From an uncultured Oscillospiraceae bacterium (GTDB taxonomy: Bacteria > Bacillota > Clostridia > Oscillospirales > Oscillospiraceae), in contig CAKTPR010000041.1 of the NCBI GenBank assembly GCA_934591725.1, forward strand, positions 1-18,509: DNA of 18,509 bases, read 5' to 3'. The notes beneath the pieces were generated by a model, which worked only from the letters and a program-made list of their open reading frames with translations, had not been told where the DNA came from and searched no databases. This document shows, one piece after another, positions 1 through 7,360 of the stretch. How positions within the stretch are numbered: position 1 is the stretch's first letter; each line of letters opens with the position of its first letter. A program made the position numbers and the translations under genes.

Positions 1-1497
1 AGCATCTGCCGCAAGTACTGCGAGGACGCATGCACCCGCGGCACTGTCGATGAGCCGCTCGCAATAGACGAGATAAAAAAGTTCATCGCCGAGCAGGACA
101 TGAAGGCCGAGCACCGCTACGTGCCGCCTATGAACTCCTGCACCCACGAGAAATTCGACCAGAAGATCGCCATAATCGGCGCGGGCCCCGCGGGTATGTC
201 CTGCGCGTACTTCCTCGCCATCGAGGGCTACAGCCCCGTCGTGTTCGAAAAGGAAGCGACTCCCGGCGGTATGCTCATGAACGGCATCCCCTCCTTCCGC
301 GTCGGCAAGGACATCGTAAAGTCCGAGATCGACGTACTGCGTGAGATGGGCGTTGAGTTCCGCTGCGGCGTTGAGGTCGGCAAGGACGTCACCATCCAGC
401 AGCTGCGCGAAGAGGGCTTCAAGGCCTTCTATGTCGCAGTCGGTCTCCAGAAGGCCGCAAAGCTCAGCATCCCCGGTGAGGAGCTTATAGGCGTTCAGGG
501 CGGTCTTGACTTCCTGCGCTCCGTCAACAGCGGCGCGACCAAGGAGCTCTCCGGCGACGTCGTCGTCATCGGCGGCGGCAACGCGGCCATCGATGTGGCG
601 CGCGCTGCAAAGCGCCTGACCGGCGGCAGCGTCAATATGTACTGCCTTGAGAAGGACGAAGAGATGCCCACCGTTCCCGATGAGAAGAACGCGGGTCTTG
701 CAGACGGCGTTGTCATCAACAACTCCTGGGCGCCCAAGGCCATCCTCGGCGAGGACGGCAAGGTCACCGGCATTGAGCTCATGCGCTGCGTCTCCGTGCG
801 TGACGCAAGCGGCAGGTTCGCTCCCGTGTATGACGAGAATGAGACCATCACCGTCCCCTGCTCCAATGTCCTCGTCGCGATCGGCCAGCGCTCCGAGTAC
901 GGCGCTGTCCTCGCAGGCACCGCCGCGGAGACTCCCGACGGCCGCCTCATCGCGCATGACGGCGTGACCTTCCAGACCGCCGAGCCCGACGTGTTCGTCG
1001 GCGGCGACTGCGCGACCGGCCCGAAGTACACCATCGACGCCATCGCCAGCGGCCGTGAGGGCGCGGTGTCCATCCACCGCTACGTGAACGTCGGCCAGAC
1101 GCTGACCATCCACCGCAACCTGCGCGAGTTCAAGGAGCTCGACAAGGAGAACGTCACTCTGCCGGCTGAGAAGATAAAGAAGCCCGCACGCTCCGCCGTC
1201 GTCATCGACAAGAAGAAGGTCCTCACCATGTGCGACGACCGCGTGACCTTCACCGAGGAGCAGATAAAGTCCGAGGCCTCCCGCTGCCTGAGCTGCGGCC
1301 GCAGCGTGGTCGACCCGAACAAGTGCATCGGCTGCGGTATCTGCACCACCAAGTGCGAGTTCGACGCGATCCACCTCAAGCGCAACCGCCCGCAGAACAG
1401 CAAGATGATCCCCGCCGAGGACAAGTTCAAGGCCATCGGCCCCTACGCCGCAAAGCGTCAGGTAAAGATAATCAAGAAGCAGCTTTCCGGCAAATAA
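1..1497 (+). CDS. GltD-type FAD-dependent NAD(P) oxidoreductase with C-terminal ferredoxin motif (5' partial)
   Basis: The reading frame is open from base 1, so the start lies before the window; 498 residues are visible. The first residues carry Cys3, Cys7 and Cys11 followed by a TRG...DEPLAI stretch, which matches the N-terminal Fe-S domain of glutamate synthase small subunits. An FAD-binding GAGPAG motif is at about residue 60 and a second dinucleotide-binding GGGNAA at about 191. The C-terminus adds CxxC (429/432) and a CxxCxxCxxxC ferredoxin motif (442, 445, 448, 452). Family knowledge says such proteins move electrons between NAD(P)H and Fe-S partners. Because the protein carries extra clusters and no glutamate synthase large subunit is visible, it may serve another oxidoreductase or hydrogenase complex instead of glutamate synthesis. 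The partner is unknown. The gene ends at a strong terminator and hypA follows. Confidence 0.9.
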   Translation, partial: SICRKYCEDACTRGTVDEPLAIDEIKKFIAEQDMKAEHRYVPPMNSCTHEKFDQKIAIIGAGPAGMSCAYFLAIEGYSPVVFEKEATPGGMLMNGIPSFRVGKDIVKSEIDVLREMGVEFRCGVEVGKDVTIQQLREEGFKAFYVAVGLQKAAKLSIPGEELIGVQGGLDFLRSVNSGATKELSGDVVVIGGGNAAIDVARAAKRLTGGSVNMYCLEKDEEMPTVPDEKNAGLADGVVINNSWAPKAILGEDGKVTGIELMRCVSVRDASGRFAPVYDENETITVPCSNVLVAIGQRSEYGAVLAGTAAETPDGRLIAHDGVTFQTAEPDVFVGGDCATGPKYTIDAIASGREGAVSIHRYVNVGQTLTIHRNLREFKELDKENVTLPAEKIKKPARSAVVIDKKKVLTMCDDRVTFTEEQIKSEASRCLSCGRSVVDPNKCIGCGICTTKCEFDAIHLKRNRPQNSKMIPAEDKFKAIGPYAAKRQVKIIKKQLSGK

Positions 1498-1512
1498 TCA
1501 TCCCGGAGCAGA

Positions 1513-1545
1513 AACAGGTGCGGGATAAACCCCGCACCTGTTTTT
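1513..1545 (+). terminator. Rho-independent terminator after the GltD-type gene
   Basis: A perfect 12-bp stem (1513-1524 with 1531-1542, arm AACAGGTGCGGG) and a 6-nt loop run into a T-tract ending at 1545. It sits 16 nt after the stop codon of the oxidoreductase gene and only 25 nt before the hypA start codon. Confidence 0.92.
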
Positions 1546-1570
1546 ACAGATCAGATCAGAAAGGAAAGTT

Positions 1571-1915
1571 ATGCACGAGCTTAGCATAGTGACCTACGTA
1601 ATCGAGCAGATCGACGAGATAGCCAAGGAGAACAAGCTCACGGACATCCAGTCCGTCACGCTGGAGTTCGGCGAGGTGTCCGGGATAGTGCCGGAGTATC
1701 TGAGCGACTGCTGGAAATGGTACGCCAAAAAGACCCCGCTGATAGAACACACGGAGTTCAAGTACGAGATCATCCCGGCCATAACATGGTGCGACGACTG
1801 CAAGACCACCTACCCCACCGTGAAATACGGCAAGACCTGCCCCAACTGCGGCAGCGGCCATACATGGCTCCAGCAGGGTCAGGAGATGAACCTCAAGGAA
1901 ATAGTCGCGTGTTGA
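1571..1915 (+). CDS. hypA: Hydrogenase/urease nickel incorporation protein HypA
   Basis: This 114-residue protein begins MHELSI, the conserved HypA N-terminus in which His2 takes part in nickel binding. Two zinc-ligand pairs follow, at Cys74/Cys77 and Cys90/Cys93, giving the family's CxxC...CxxC zinc site. Length and order of motifs match HypA/HybF throughout. HypA delivers nickel with HypB to [NiFe]-hydrogenase during maturation, and in some bacteria it also supplies urease. A GGAAAG Shine-Dalgarno at about 1561-1566 supports this start. No hydrogenase structural gene or other hyp gene is in view, so its client enzyme is unknown. The gene starts only 25 nt after a strong terminator, leaving no room for an ordinary promoter between them. 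Confidence 0.95.
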   Translation: MHELSIVTYVIEQIDEIAKENKLTDIQSVTLEFGEVSGIVPEYLSDCWKWYAKKTPLIEHTEFKYEIIPAITWCDDCKTTYPTVKYGKTCPNCGSGHTWLQQGQEMNLKEIVAC

Positions 1916-1951
1916 ACGGCGGAATTTTGTCAAAAAGCTGACATCAGTATG

Positions 1952-1979
1952 TTGCATTTAGAAGAACAAGTGTTAAAAT
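1952..1979 (+). promoter_or_regulatory. Predicted promoter of the 2-hydroxyacyl-CoA dehydratase operon
   Basis: TTGCAT (1952-1957), a 16-nt spacer and TAAAAT (1974-1979) with an extended TG element at 1971-1972 form a vegetative-type promoter. It lies in the 138-nt gap between hypA and the dehydratase genes and predicts a leader of roughly 65-70 nt. Confidence 0.6.
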
Positions 1980-2053
1980 AATGACGGTCGCCCGCGGCGG
2001 CTGGATTCTTGTGCCGGAAGCGGTCGGCTCACGGCGATTGGAGAAGAAAAGAT

Positions 2054-3247
2054 ATGAAAGATCTCAAGCACCTGCTCTATTTTGAAAATCTCCTGCAGGA
2101 AGCTCAGAATGAGCTTATCTTACAGGCGCAGAGCGAGGGGAAGGTCTGCGTGGCTTATGTCTGCGAGAACACCCCCGAGCCGCTGCTGAACCTGCCGGGC
2201 GCGTTTTCCACGCGTCTGCGCGCACCGCGCACCGGTTCCATGGAAATGGCGACCTATTACATGACCAGCTTCCTCTGCGAGTACAGCCGCGCCCTGCTTG
2301 AGCGCGCCATCGAGGGCGGCTACAACTTTGCCGACTGCCTCATCACTCCCGACGGCTGCACGATGATGAACCGCGCCGTCGAGAACATGGAGCTGCTGAA
2401 GGCGCTGGGCAAGGACAAGGAAAAGTTCTTCTTTGAGTATATGGAGATACCCATGAAGGCCGACGACAACGGCCTGAACCTCTATACTCTCCAGTGCAGG
2501 AACCATATCCTCAAGCCCCTGCATGAGCACTACGGCATTGACGTTTCCGATAAGGCGATCCGTCAGGCCGTCGCGGAGCACAACCGCGTCTGCGAGCTTA
2601 TCCGCGCGATCGGTGAATTCCGCAAGGGCGACAAGCCGCGCATCACGGGCTATGAGTTCCATGTCATCACGCTTGCGACCTACGTCGCGCCGAAGTACCT
2701 GATCATCGACAAGCTCGAAGAGACGTTCGAAGAGCTCAAGACCCGCGAGCCTGACGAGAAGGGCTACCGCGCCCGTGTGCTGGTGGTCGGCTCCGAGGTG
2801 GACGACTGCGGCTTTATAAAGCTCGTCGAGGACACCGGCGCTTATGTCTGCGCCGACCGCTTCTGCTACGGCTCCCTCCCCGGCCGCGACCCCATAGAGC
2901 TGACCGACGATGAGGACGCGCTGACGCAGATATGCCGCCAGTATATGTACCGCGGCCAGTGCCCGCGCTACATGAACACCGCCAAGATGACAGGCCGCCG
3001 CGAGTACGTCAACAAGCTCGCGAAGGAATACGGCGCCGACGGTATCATCTATGAGCAGATAAAGTTCTGCGACCCGTGGGCTTACGAGCGCATGATGGGC
3101 TCACACATCATGCACGATGATTACGGCTACCCCGTGCTGTCGGTCGACCGCCCGTATAACATCTCGTCCTCCGGCCAGATGCGCACCCGCGTGCAGGCCT
3201 TCGTCGAGAGCATCGAGATAAAGAAAATACAGGGAGGGGACAAGTGA
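2054..3247 (+). CDS. 2-hydroxyacyl-CoA dehydratase family subunit (HgdB-like)
   Basis: The 397-residue product has the 2-hydroxyacyl-CoA dehydratase (HgdB/BcrC-like) pattern. Cysteines occur at about 75, 95 and 102. A GSEVDDCGF stretch lies at about 246, followed by GAYVCADRFCYG, a CPR motif near 303 and IKFCDPW near 339. The C-terminus ends with the typical GQMRTRVQAFVE motif. In characterised enzymes such a subunit holds a [4Fe-4S] cluster and, after one-electron reduction by an ATP-driven activator, removes water from 2-hydroxyacyl-CoA in amino-acid fermentation. The substrate cannot be told here. ATG at 2054 is chosen because GGAGAAG at 2040-2046 is well spaced; an in-frame TTG at 2009 would add 15 residues with no good ribosome site. 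It overlaps the next gene by one base. Confidence 0.88.
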   Translation: MKDLKHLLYFENLLQEAQNELILQAQSEGKVCVAYVCENTPEPLLNLPGAFSTRLRAPRTGSMEMATYYMTSFLCEYSRALLERAIEGGYNFADCLITPDGCTMMNRAVENMELLKALGKDKEKFFFEYMEIPMKADDNGLNLYTLQCRNHILKPLHEHYGIDVSDKAIRQAVAEHNRVCELIRAIGEFRKGDKPRITGYEFHVITLATYVAPKYLIIDKLEETFEELKTREPDEKGYRARVLVVGSEVDDCGFIKLVEDTGAYVCADRFCYGSLPGRDPIELTDDEDALTQICRQYMYRGQCPRYMNTAKMTGRREYVNKLAKEYGADGIIYEQIKFCDPWAYERMMGSHIMHDDYGYPVLSVDRPYNISSSGQMRTRVQAFVESIEIKKIQGGDK

Positions 3248-4812
3248 TGAGCAACAAGAGAATTGGCTGCGAGAATTTCGGTAAGTTCTACACCGAAGGC
3301 AAGGTCAGGAATCGCCGCGAGTGGCGCGGCGTGGTCGACACGCTCTATGATTACTCCCGCTGGCTCCACAACTGGATAACCATGGCGAAGATGGTCTCAA
3401 AGCCGAGAAACATCAAGGCCATGTTCCGCTACCGCTGGATGGCGAACTATCTCGCCGTCCCCATGATGGTCGACCGCCACACCCAGGGGCTGCGCGGCGA
3501 GCATCTGCGCATCTGCCATCTGGAGCAGGACCTCATAATCGAGGACGTTGCAAAGCTGCTTGATGGCCTCTTCCGCGGCGACCGCCGCATCGGCAACGAC
3601 AAGGCGTTTTCCGACAAGGTAGTCCTCGTCGATGAGAACGAGATGACCGCCGTGATGATGGGCTTCCCGACGCTGAAGGGTCTCAGCCGCGAGACGCCGT
3701 CCACCTACGTCTCCGTGCTTCTGAACCAGCACGCGGCGGAGCATTATATCGACGTTGCGCAGGAGTACGGCCTTGCGGGCGACGTGTGCCCCATGCCTGA
3801 GGCCGAGGCCGGCGTGTCCATCGATGATGACGCCCCCGTGCTCGGCGCCTGCGCCGTCCAGTGCAACACCACCTGCGACGGGTCGCTGCTCGGCAACGGC
3901 GTTATCTCCAAGCGCCTTGAGCTTGAGGACGGCATCCCCGTGTTCCAGCTCGCAGCCCCCCTGCGCCACCGTGAGGACGACGTGCAGGACTATGCCGCGC
4001 AGGAGATAAAGAACGCCATCGCTTTCATCGAGGAGCACACCGGCGAGAAGTGGGACTGGAACGCATACTTTGAATGCGCAAAGCGCGTCAATTACGCCAC
4101 CAAGTGCCGCATCGAATGGCTTGAGATGAACAAGACCGAGTACCCGCAGGTGTTCGGCTCGAACCTCGCGCTCTACACCGAGACGAACTACATGGCGATA
4201 TGCGGCAAGGTCAAGGCCTTTGAGGACGTCGACCGCAAGATAACCAAGCTCGCAGAGCGCGCCTACAAGAAAAAGAAGATGGCCGCAAACGAGTACCGCC
4301 ACAGAGCCATTGTATGGGGCGTCCAGTCGCACTTCTATATGGACTTCCTCGTGTGGCTGCTCAACTGCTGGGGCATCGTGCCGCTGACGGATATGCTCTC
4401 CATGGTCTCCACGAAGGAGCTTGTCACCGAGGATACCCCGGAAAACCGCGAGCAGGCGTACTACGACATGGCATGGCTGACCGAGAACATGATAATGCGC
4501 AACCGCACCCACGGCGGCTACAAGGTGCTGCTTGACGAGCTGTGGGAGTACTGCAAAGAGTTCAACGCCGACATGGTTGTGCTCTGGGAGCACATGAGCT
4601 GCAAGGCTCTCGACGGTATGCACGGTATGTTCGAGGAGCGCGCGCGTGAATACGGCATCCACCTTGTCTGGGTATCGCACGATCTGTTCGACCCGCGCGT
4701 GATCTCCCGTCAGGGCGTGCGCGACCAGATAAACAACTATATGCGCACGGTCATGGGCGAGGAGCCTGTCGACCCGAGCCTTGAAGTCCTCCATGATGAA
4801 GAGTCATGGTAA
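3247..4812 (+). CDS. 2-hydroxyacyl-CoA dehydratase family subunit (HgdA-like, 521 aa)
   Basis: This second subunit of the same family shows a cysteine-rich ACAVQCNTTCDG stretch in the middle and a C-terminal segment with VLWEHMSCK, a conserved HDLFDPR and a RDQINNYMRTVMG ending. These correspond to the family pattern of cluster-ligand cysteines and the closing helix. At 521 residues it is longer than the 400-480 I recall for characterised subunits. The start is ATG 3247, whose A is the last base of the previous stop (TGATG), so translation is probably coupled; GTG 3244 directly before it is an alternative. A GGGAGGGG ribosome site precedes it. The pair presumably forms a heterodimer. No activator ATPase, CoA-transferase or acyl-CoA dehydrogenase is in the window. 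Confidence 0.87.
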   Translation: MSNKRIGCENFGKFYTEGKVRNRREWRGVVDTLYDYSRWLHNWITMAKMVSKPRNIKAMFRYRWMANYLAVPMMVDRHTQGLRGEHLRICHLEQDLIIEDVAKLLDGLFRGDRRIGNDKAFSDKVVLVDENEMTAVMMGFPTLKGLSRETPSTYVSVLLNQHAAEHYIDVAQEYGLAGDVCPMPEAEAGVSIDDDAPVLGACAVQCNTTCDGSLLGNGVISKRLELEDGIPVFQLAAPLRHREDDVQDYAAQEIKNAIAFIEEHTGEKWDWNAYFECAKRVNYATKCRIEWLEMNKTEYPQVFGSNLALYTETNYMAICGKVKAFEDVDRKITKLAERAYKKKKMAANEYRHRAIVWGVQSHFYMDFLVWLLNCWGIVPLTDMLSMVSTKELVTEDTPENREQAYYDMAWLTENMIMRNRTHGGYKVLLDELWEYCKEFNADMVVLWEHMSCKALDGMHGMFEERAREYGIHLVWVSHDLFDPRVISRQGVRDQINNYMRTVMGEEPVDPSLEVLHDEESW

Positions 4813-4846
4813 AAAGGGAAGAGTCAAAAAAGGAAAGGAGATAAAA

Positions 4847-5014
4847 ATGTCCAAATTCTGCAAGCTCCTTAAAAAGCTGCTGCTTATATGCCTCGCATTT
4901 TTCGCAGTGACCTTCGCGATATATTTCTTCAATCTCGATATGAAGCTCACCTCCGCGATGCAGCCCATTCTCGACCATTTCTACGACAAGGTCGACCGCG
5001 ACCAGCATCTTTGA
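4847..5014 (+). CDS. Small single-pass membrane protein in the dehydratase operon
   Basis: This encodes 55 residues. A lysine-rich N-terminus (about 1-10) is followed by one hydrophobic segment (about 11-28, rich in L, F, A and I) and a charged 27-residue tail. The positive-inside rule predicts the N-terminus in the cytoplasm and the tail outside. AAAGGAG at 4834-4840 is ideally spaced before ATG 4847, which is why longer upstream starts were not used. The gene lies 34 nt after the dehydratase stop with no terminator between, so it is probably cotranscribed. I do not recognise a family, and a link to the dehydratase is only by position. Confidence 0.72.
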   Translation: MSKFCKLLKKLLLICLAFFAVTFAIYFFNLDMKLTSAMQPILDHFYDKVDRDQHL

Positions 5015-5070
5015 TATTTGCGGGCATGGCCGCCCGGAAGACGCTGCATTCGGAAAATAAAGAAACCCAA

Positions 5071-5108
5071 AAAACATCGGAGAAAGCGAAAGCCTTCTCC
5101 GATGTTTT
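5071..5108. terminator. Bidirectional terminator between convergent operons
   Basis: A perfect 14-bp inverted repeat (5071-5084 with 5095-5108) has AAAA on one flank and TTTT on the other. It lies between the plus-strand small membrane protein gene (ends 5014) and the minus-strand histidine kinase gene (ends 5126), so it can terminate both. Confidence 0.88.
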
Positions 5109-5125
5109 GTCTGTTTTACTTTAAG

Positions 5126-6457
5126 TCACGGCAGGATAACGCTGAAGGTGCTGCCGGAGCCGGGGGTGCTCTCGACCACGGCGTCACCGCCGTGGAACTG
5201 GGCGATCTCCTTCACCATCGCGAGTCCCAGACCGCTGCTGCCCTCGTCGCCGCGGGAGGCGTCCGCCTGCCAGAAGCGCTGCCAGACCTTATCAAGGTTC
5301 TCAGGTGCGATGCCGATGCCGTCGTCCTTGACGGAGAGCACAGCGCCCTGCTCCGTGCGGCGCAGCGTGAGCCATATGTGCCCGCCGTCAACGCCGTATT
5401 TATACGCGTTCTGAAGAAGATTATGTATGACGCGGGACATCAGCGTACCGCTGAAGCGGGCGGTGACGCCGGGTGCGATATCTGTTTTGAGTGTTATGCC
5501 GCGGCTGTCGGCGGGCGTGAACTCATCGCAGCAGGACTCCGTAAACTCACTCAGGTCGCCCTCGCGCATCGGGTAACGGTCGGTGCCGTGCTGCATGCGG
5601 GTAAGGCCGAGCAGCTGCTGCACAAGCTCGGACATATACTGCGCCTGCTCCTCAATGACGCCGATGGAGGCGGAATAGTCCTCGGACGTTTTGTCCTTGC
5701 GGCGGGAGCGGTCGCACTGGGCGAGGATGATGGTTATCGGGGTGCGCAGCTCGTGCGACGCGTCGGAGGCAAACTGCCGCTCGGTCTCAAAGGATTTCTC
5801 CAAGCGCTCAAACATTCTGTCAAAGCTGCTGCCGAGGCGCTTCATCTCGGACGGGCCGCGGCGGATATTCAGGCGCTTTGTGAGGTCGCCGCCGTCGCTT
5901 ATGTCGTTTGCGGCATTGACGATCTTCTCAAGCGGCTTGAAGGACAGGCTCGCGATGAGCCAGCCGCCGCCCGTGGAGAGGACAAGGATCGCCGGGAGCA
6001 GCGCGGCGGTGAGGATAAGGATGGTGTGCATAAGGCCGGAGCGGTCGGACGCGGAGATAAGGCCGCGCACCCAGACGTAGGTAATATCCATATCGACATA
6101 GACATCGTAGATATAATATTCCTCGCCGTTTATCTCGGTGCTGCGCACGATGTTTCCCTCAAACGGAACGGCGGCGGAATCGAAGCCGTCGGGTATCGCG
6201 CCGCTGAGCAGGTCTCCGTCCTCGGCGTAGAAGGTAGTGTACACGCCGCGGCGGTACGCGTCGACATCGTCCCATTCAAAGCGCCCATGGTCGAATTCAA
6301 GCCGGTCGGCGTTTTTCATCACGACCTTGACGAGCCTGCCCGCGGGGTCGTCCGTAACGGTGTTTGCATTGATGACGAACACGAACACCAGCACCATGGC
6401 CGCCAGCAGCAGCACCATGAGCGTGATCCACAGCGTCATTCTGAGCTTGACAGACAT
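5126..6457 (-). CDS. Sensor histidine kinase, two-TM with HAMP
   Basis: The 443-residue protein has a membrane segment at about 8-29, an extracytoplasmic sensor region at about 30-142, and a second membrane segment at about 143-170. A HAMP-like linker follows (about 170-225). The phosphoacceptor box SHELRTP puts the His at 235. The ATPase part shows an N-box (NLLQNAYKY, about 346-354), G1 DDGIGI (378-383) and G2 GLGLAM (409-414), so all catalytic motifs are present. It starts 4 nt after the stop of its response regulator, and its AAGGAGG ribosome site overlaps the regulator's 3' end, so the two are translationally linked. The signal sensed is unknown; I do not see a recognisable PAS or Cache fold in the sensor region by eye. 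Confidence 0.95.
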   Translation of the reverse strand: MSVKLRMTLWITLMVLLLAAMVLVFVFVINANTVTDDPAGRLVKVVMKNADRLEFDHGRFEWDDVDAYRRGVYTTFYAEDGDLLSGAIPDGFDSAAVPFEGNIVRSTEINGEEYYIYDVYVDMDITYVWVRGLISASDRSGLMHTILILTAALLPAILVLSTGGGWLIASLSFKPLEKIVNAANDISDGGDLTKRLNIRRGPSEMKRLGSSFDRMFERLEKSFETERQFASDASHELRTPITIILAQCDRSRRKDKTSEDYSASIGVIEEQAQYMSELVQQLLGLTRMQHGTDRYPMREGDLSEFTESCCDEFTPADSRGITLKTDIAPGVTARFSGTLMSRVIHNLLQNAYKYGVDGGHIWLTLRRTEQGAVLSVKDDGIGIAPENLDKVWQRFWQADASRGDEGSSGLGLAMVKEIAQFHGGDAVVESTPGSGSTFSVILP

Positions 6458-6461
6458 AGGC

Positions 6462-7133
6462 TCAATCCTCCTTCAGCACCCAGCCGGTGCCCCAGACAGT
6501 CCGGATAAGCTTCTTGTCAAAGCCGGTGTCCATCTTCTTGCGCAGGTAACCGACATAGACATCGACAACGTTCGTGCCGCCCTCATAGTCATAGTTCCAG
6601 AGGTTGTTCTCGATCATCTCACGCGAGAGGACAACGCCCTTGTTGCGCACCATATACTCAAGCAGGGAGAACTCCTTGCTGGTAAGGTCGATGCTCTTCC
6701 CCGCGCGGGTCACGCTGTGCGAGGCGGTGTCAATGCTCAGGTCGCCGACGGTGAAGACGTTCGAGCGGTTGCCGGTATATTTGCGCGTCATGACGCGCAC
6801 GACGGCCATAAGCTCTTTGAAGTCAAAGGGCTTGACAAGATAATAGTCCCCGCCGCTCTCAAGACCCTCGACGCGGTCGGCGACGCTGTCGCGCGCGGTG
6901 AGGAAGAGCACAGGGGTGGTGTCCCCGTCGCGGCGCAGGCGGCGCACGAGGTCAAGCCCGTTGAGCTTAGGCATCATGATGTCCAGAATCATGACGTCAT
7001 ACTTCGCGCACTCCATAAACTCAAGCGCCTCCTGCCCGTTAAAGCAGCTGTCGACGCTGTAGCCCTCGTCCTCCACGGCCTCGCTGATTATGCGGTTGAG
7101 ATGCTTTTCATCCTCTACGACAAGTATCCTCAT
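6462..7133 (-). CDS. OmpR/PhoB-family response regulator
   Basis: The 223-residue protein has a receiver domain with acidic residues at about 8-9 (VEDE), the phosphoacceptor Asp51 (MILDIMMP), Thr79 (FLTA) and Lys101 (VKPF). The usual GADDY before the lysine reads GGDYY here. The C-terminal half is a winged-helix DNA-binding domain, with the typical LTSKEFSLLEYM and VDVYVGYLRKK motifs and a TVWGTGWVL wing. ATG 7133 is chosen because GGAGG lies just upstream and the receiver fold begins at once with MRILVVED; an in-frame ATG 27 nt earlier lacks such a site. It is the first gene of the two-component operon and is divergent from moaA. Members usually bind direct repeats with about 10-11 bp spacing. 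Confidence 0.95.
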   Translation of the reverse strand: MRILVVEDEKHLNRIISEAVEDEGYSVDSCFNGQEALEFMECAKYDVMILDIMMPKLNGLDLVRRLRRDGDTTPVLFLTARDSVADRVEGLESGGDYYLVKPFDFKELMAVVRVMTRKYTGNRSNVFTVGDLSIDTASHSVTRAGKSIDLTSKEFSLLEYMVRNKGVVLSREMIENNLWNYDYEGGTNVVDVYVGYLRKKMDTGFDKKLIRTVWGTGWVLKED

Positions 7134-7197
7134 TCCGTTCCTCCATGTGACGGACGGCACAGCGCCCGTATTCTGAGCGTATTGTAAAGCGAAGAAT

Positions 7198-7215
7198 TAA
7201 GAAATCTATTAAAAA
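7198..7215 (-). promoter_or_regulatory. Possible response-regulator half-sites in the regulator gene's own leader
   Basis: On the minus strand, TTTTTAA (7209-7215) is followed by TTTCTTA (7198-7204) with starts 11 bp apart. The second heptamer equals the one repeated upstream of the PepSY gene at 9685-9712. The pair lies downstream of the predicted -10, a position compatible with autorepression. The region is AT-rich and chance similarity is possible. Confidence 0.25.
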
Positions 7216-7236
7216 TATACCGGTTATTCTATAGTT

Positions 7237-7265
7237 ATTATAAACGCATCTGCGGCGGGACGCAA
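7237..7265 (-). promoter_or_regulatory. Predicted promoter of the two-component operon
   Basis: Read on the minus strand: TTGCGT (7265-7260), a 17-nt spacer, and a perfect TATAAT (7242-7237). It predicts a leader of about 100 nt before the response regulator start at 7133. Confidence 0.65.
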
Positions 7266-7314
7266 GCATATGAAATTATATCCGCCGATATGACGGGCAG
7301 AGGTGGCTTTTTTG

Positions 7315-7340
7315 CCTGATACGTGCTAAAATACATCAGG
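7315..7340 (+). promoter_or_regulatory. Predicted moaA promoter -10 inside a dyad
   Basis: TAAAAT at 7327-7332 is preceded by a TGC extension, so it resembles an extended -10; I find no good -35. The element is flanked symmetrically by CCTGAT (7315-7320) and ATCAGG (7335-7340), a 6-bp inverted repeat with 14 nt between the arms. This looks like an operator straddling the -10. The binding protein is unknown. Confidence 0.4.
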
Positions 7341-7360
7341 TACAAAGGGGAATATAAACT

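Noticed and set aside
3397..4794. A 465-codon open frame on the minus strand opposite the larger dehydratase subunit
   Set aside because: It is the mirror of a clear coding frame with C/G-rich third positions, its product is low in complexity and matches no family I know, and it has no credible start region.
5018..6508. A 496-codon open frame on the plus strand opposite the histidine kinase
   Set aside because: All kinase motifs are intact on the minus strand, and the opposite frame passes through a terminator hairpin.
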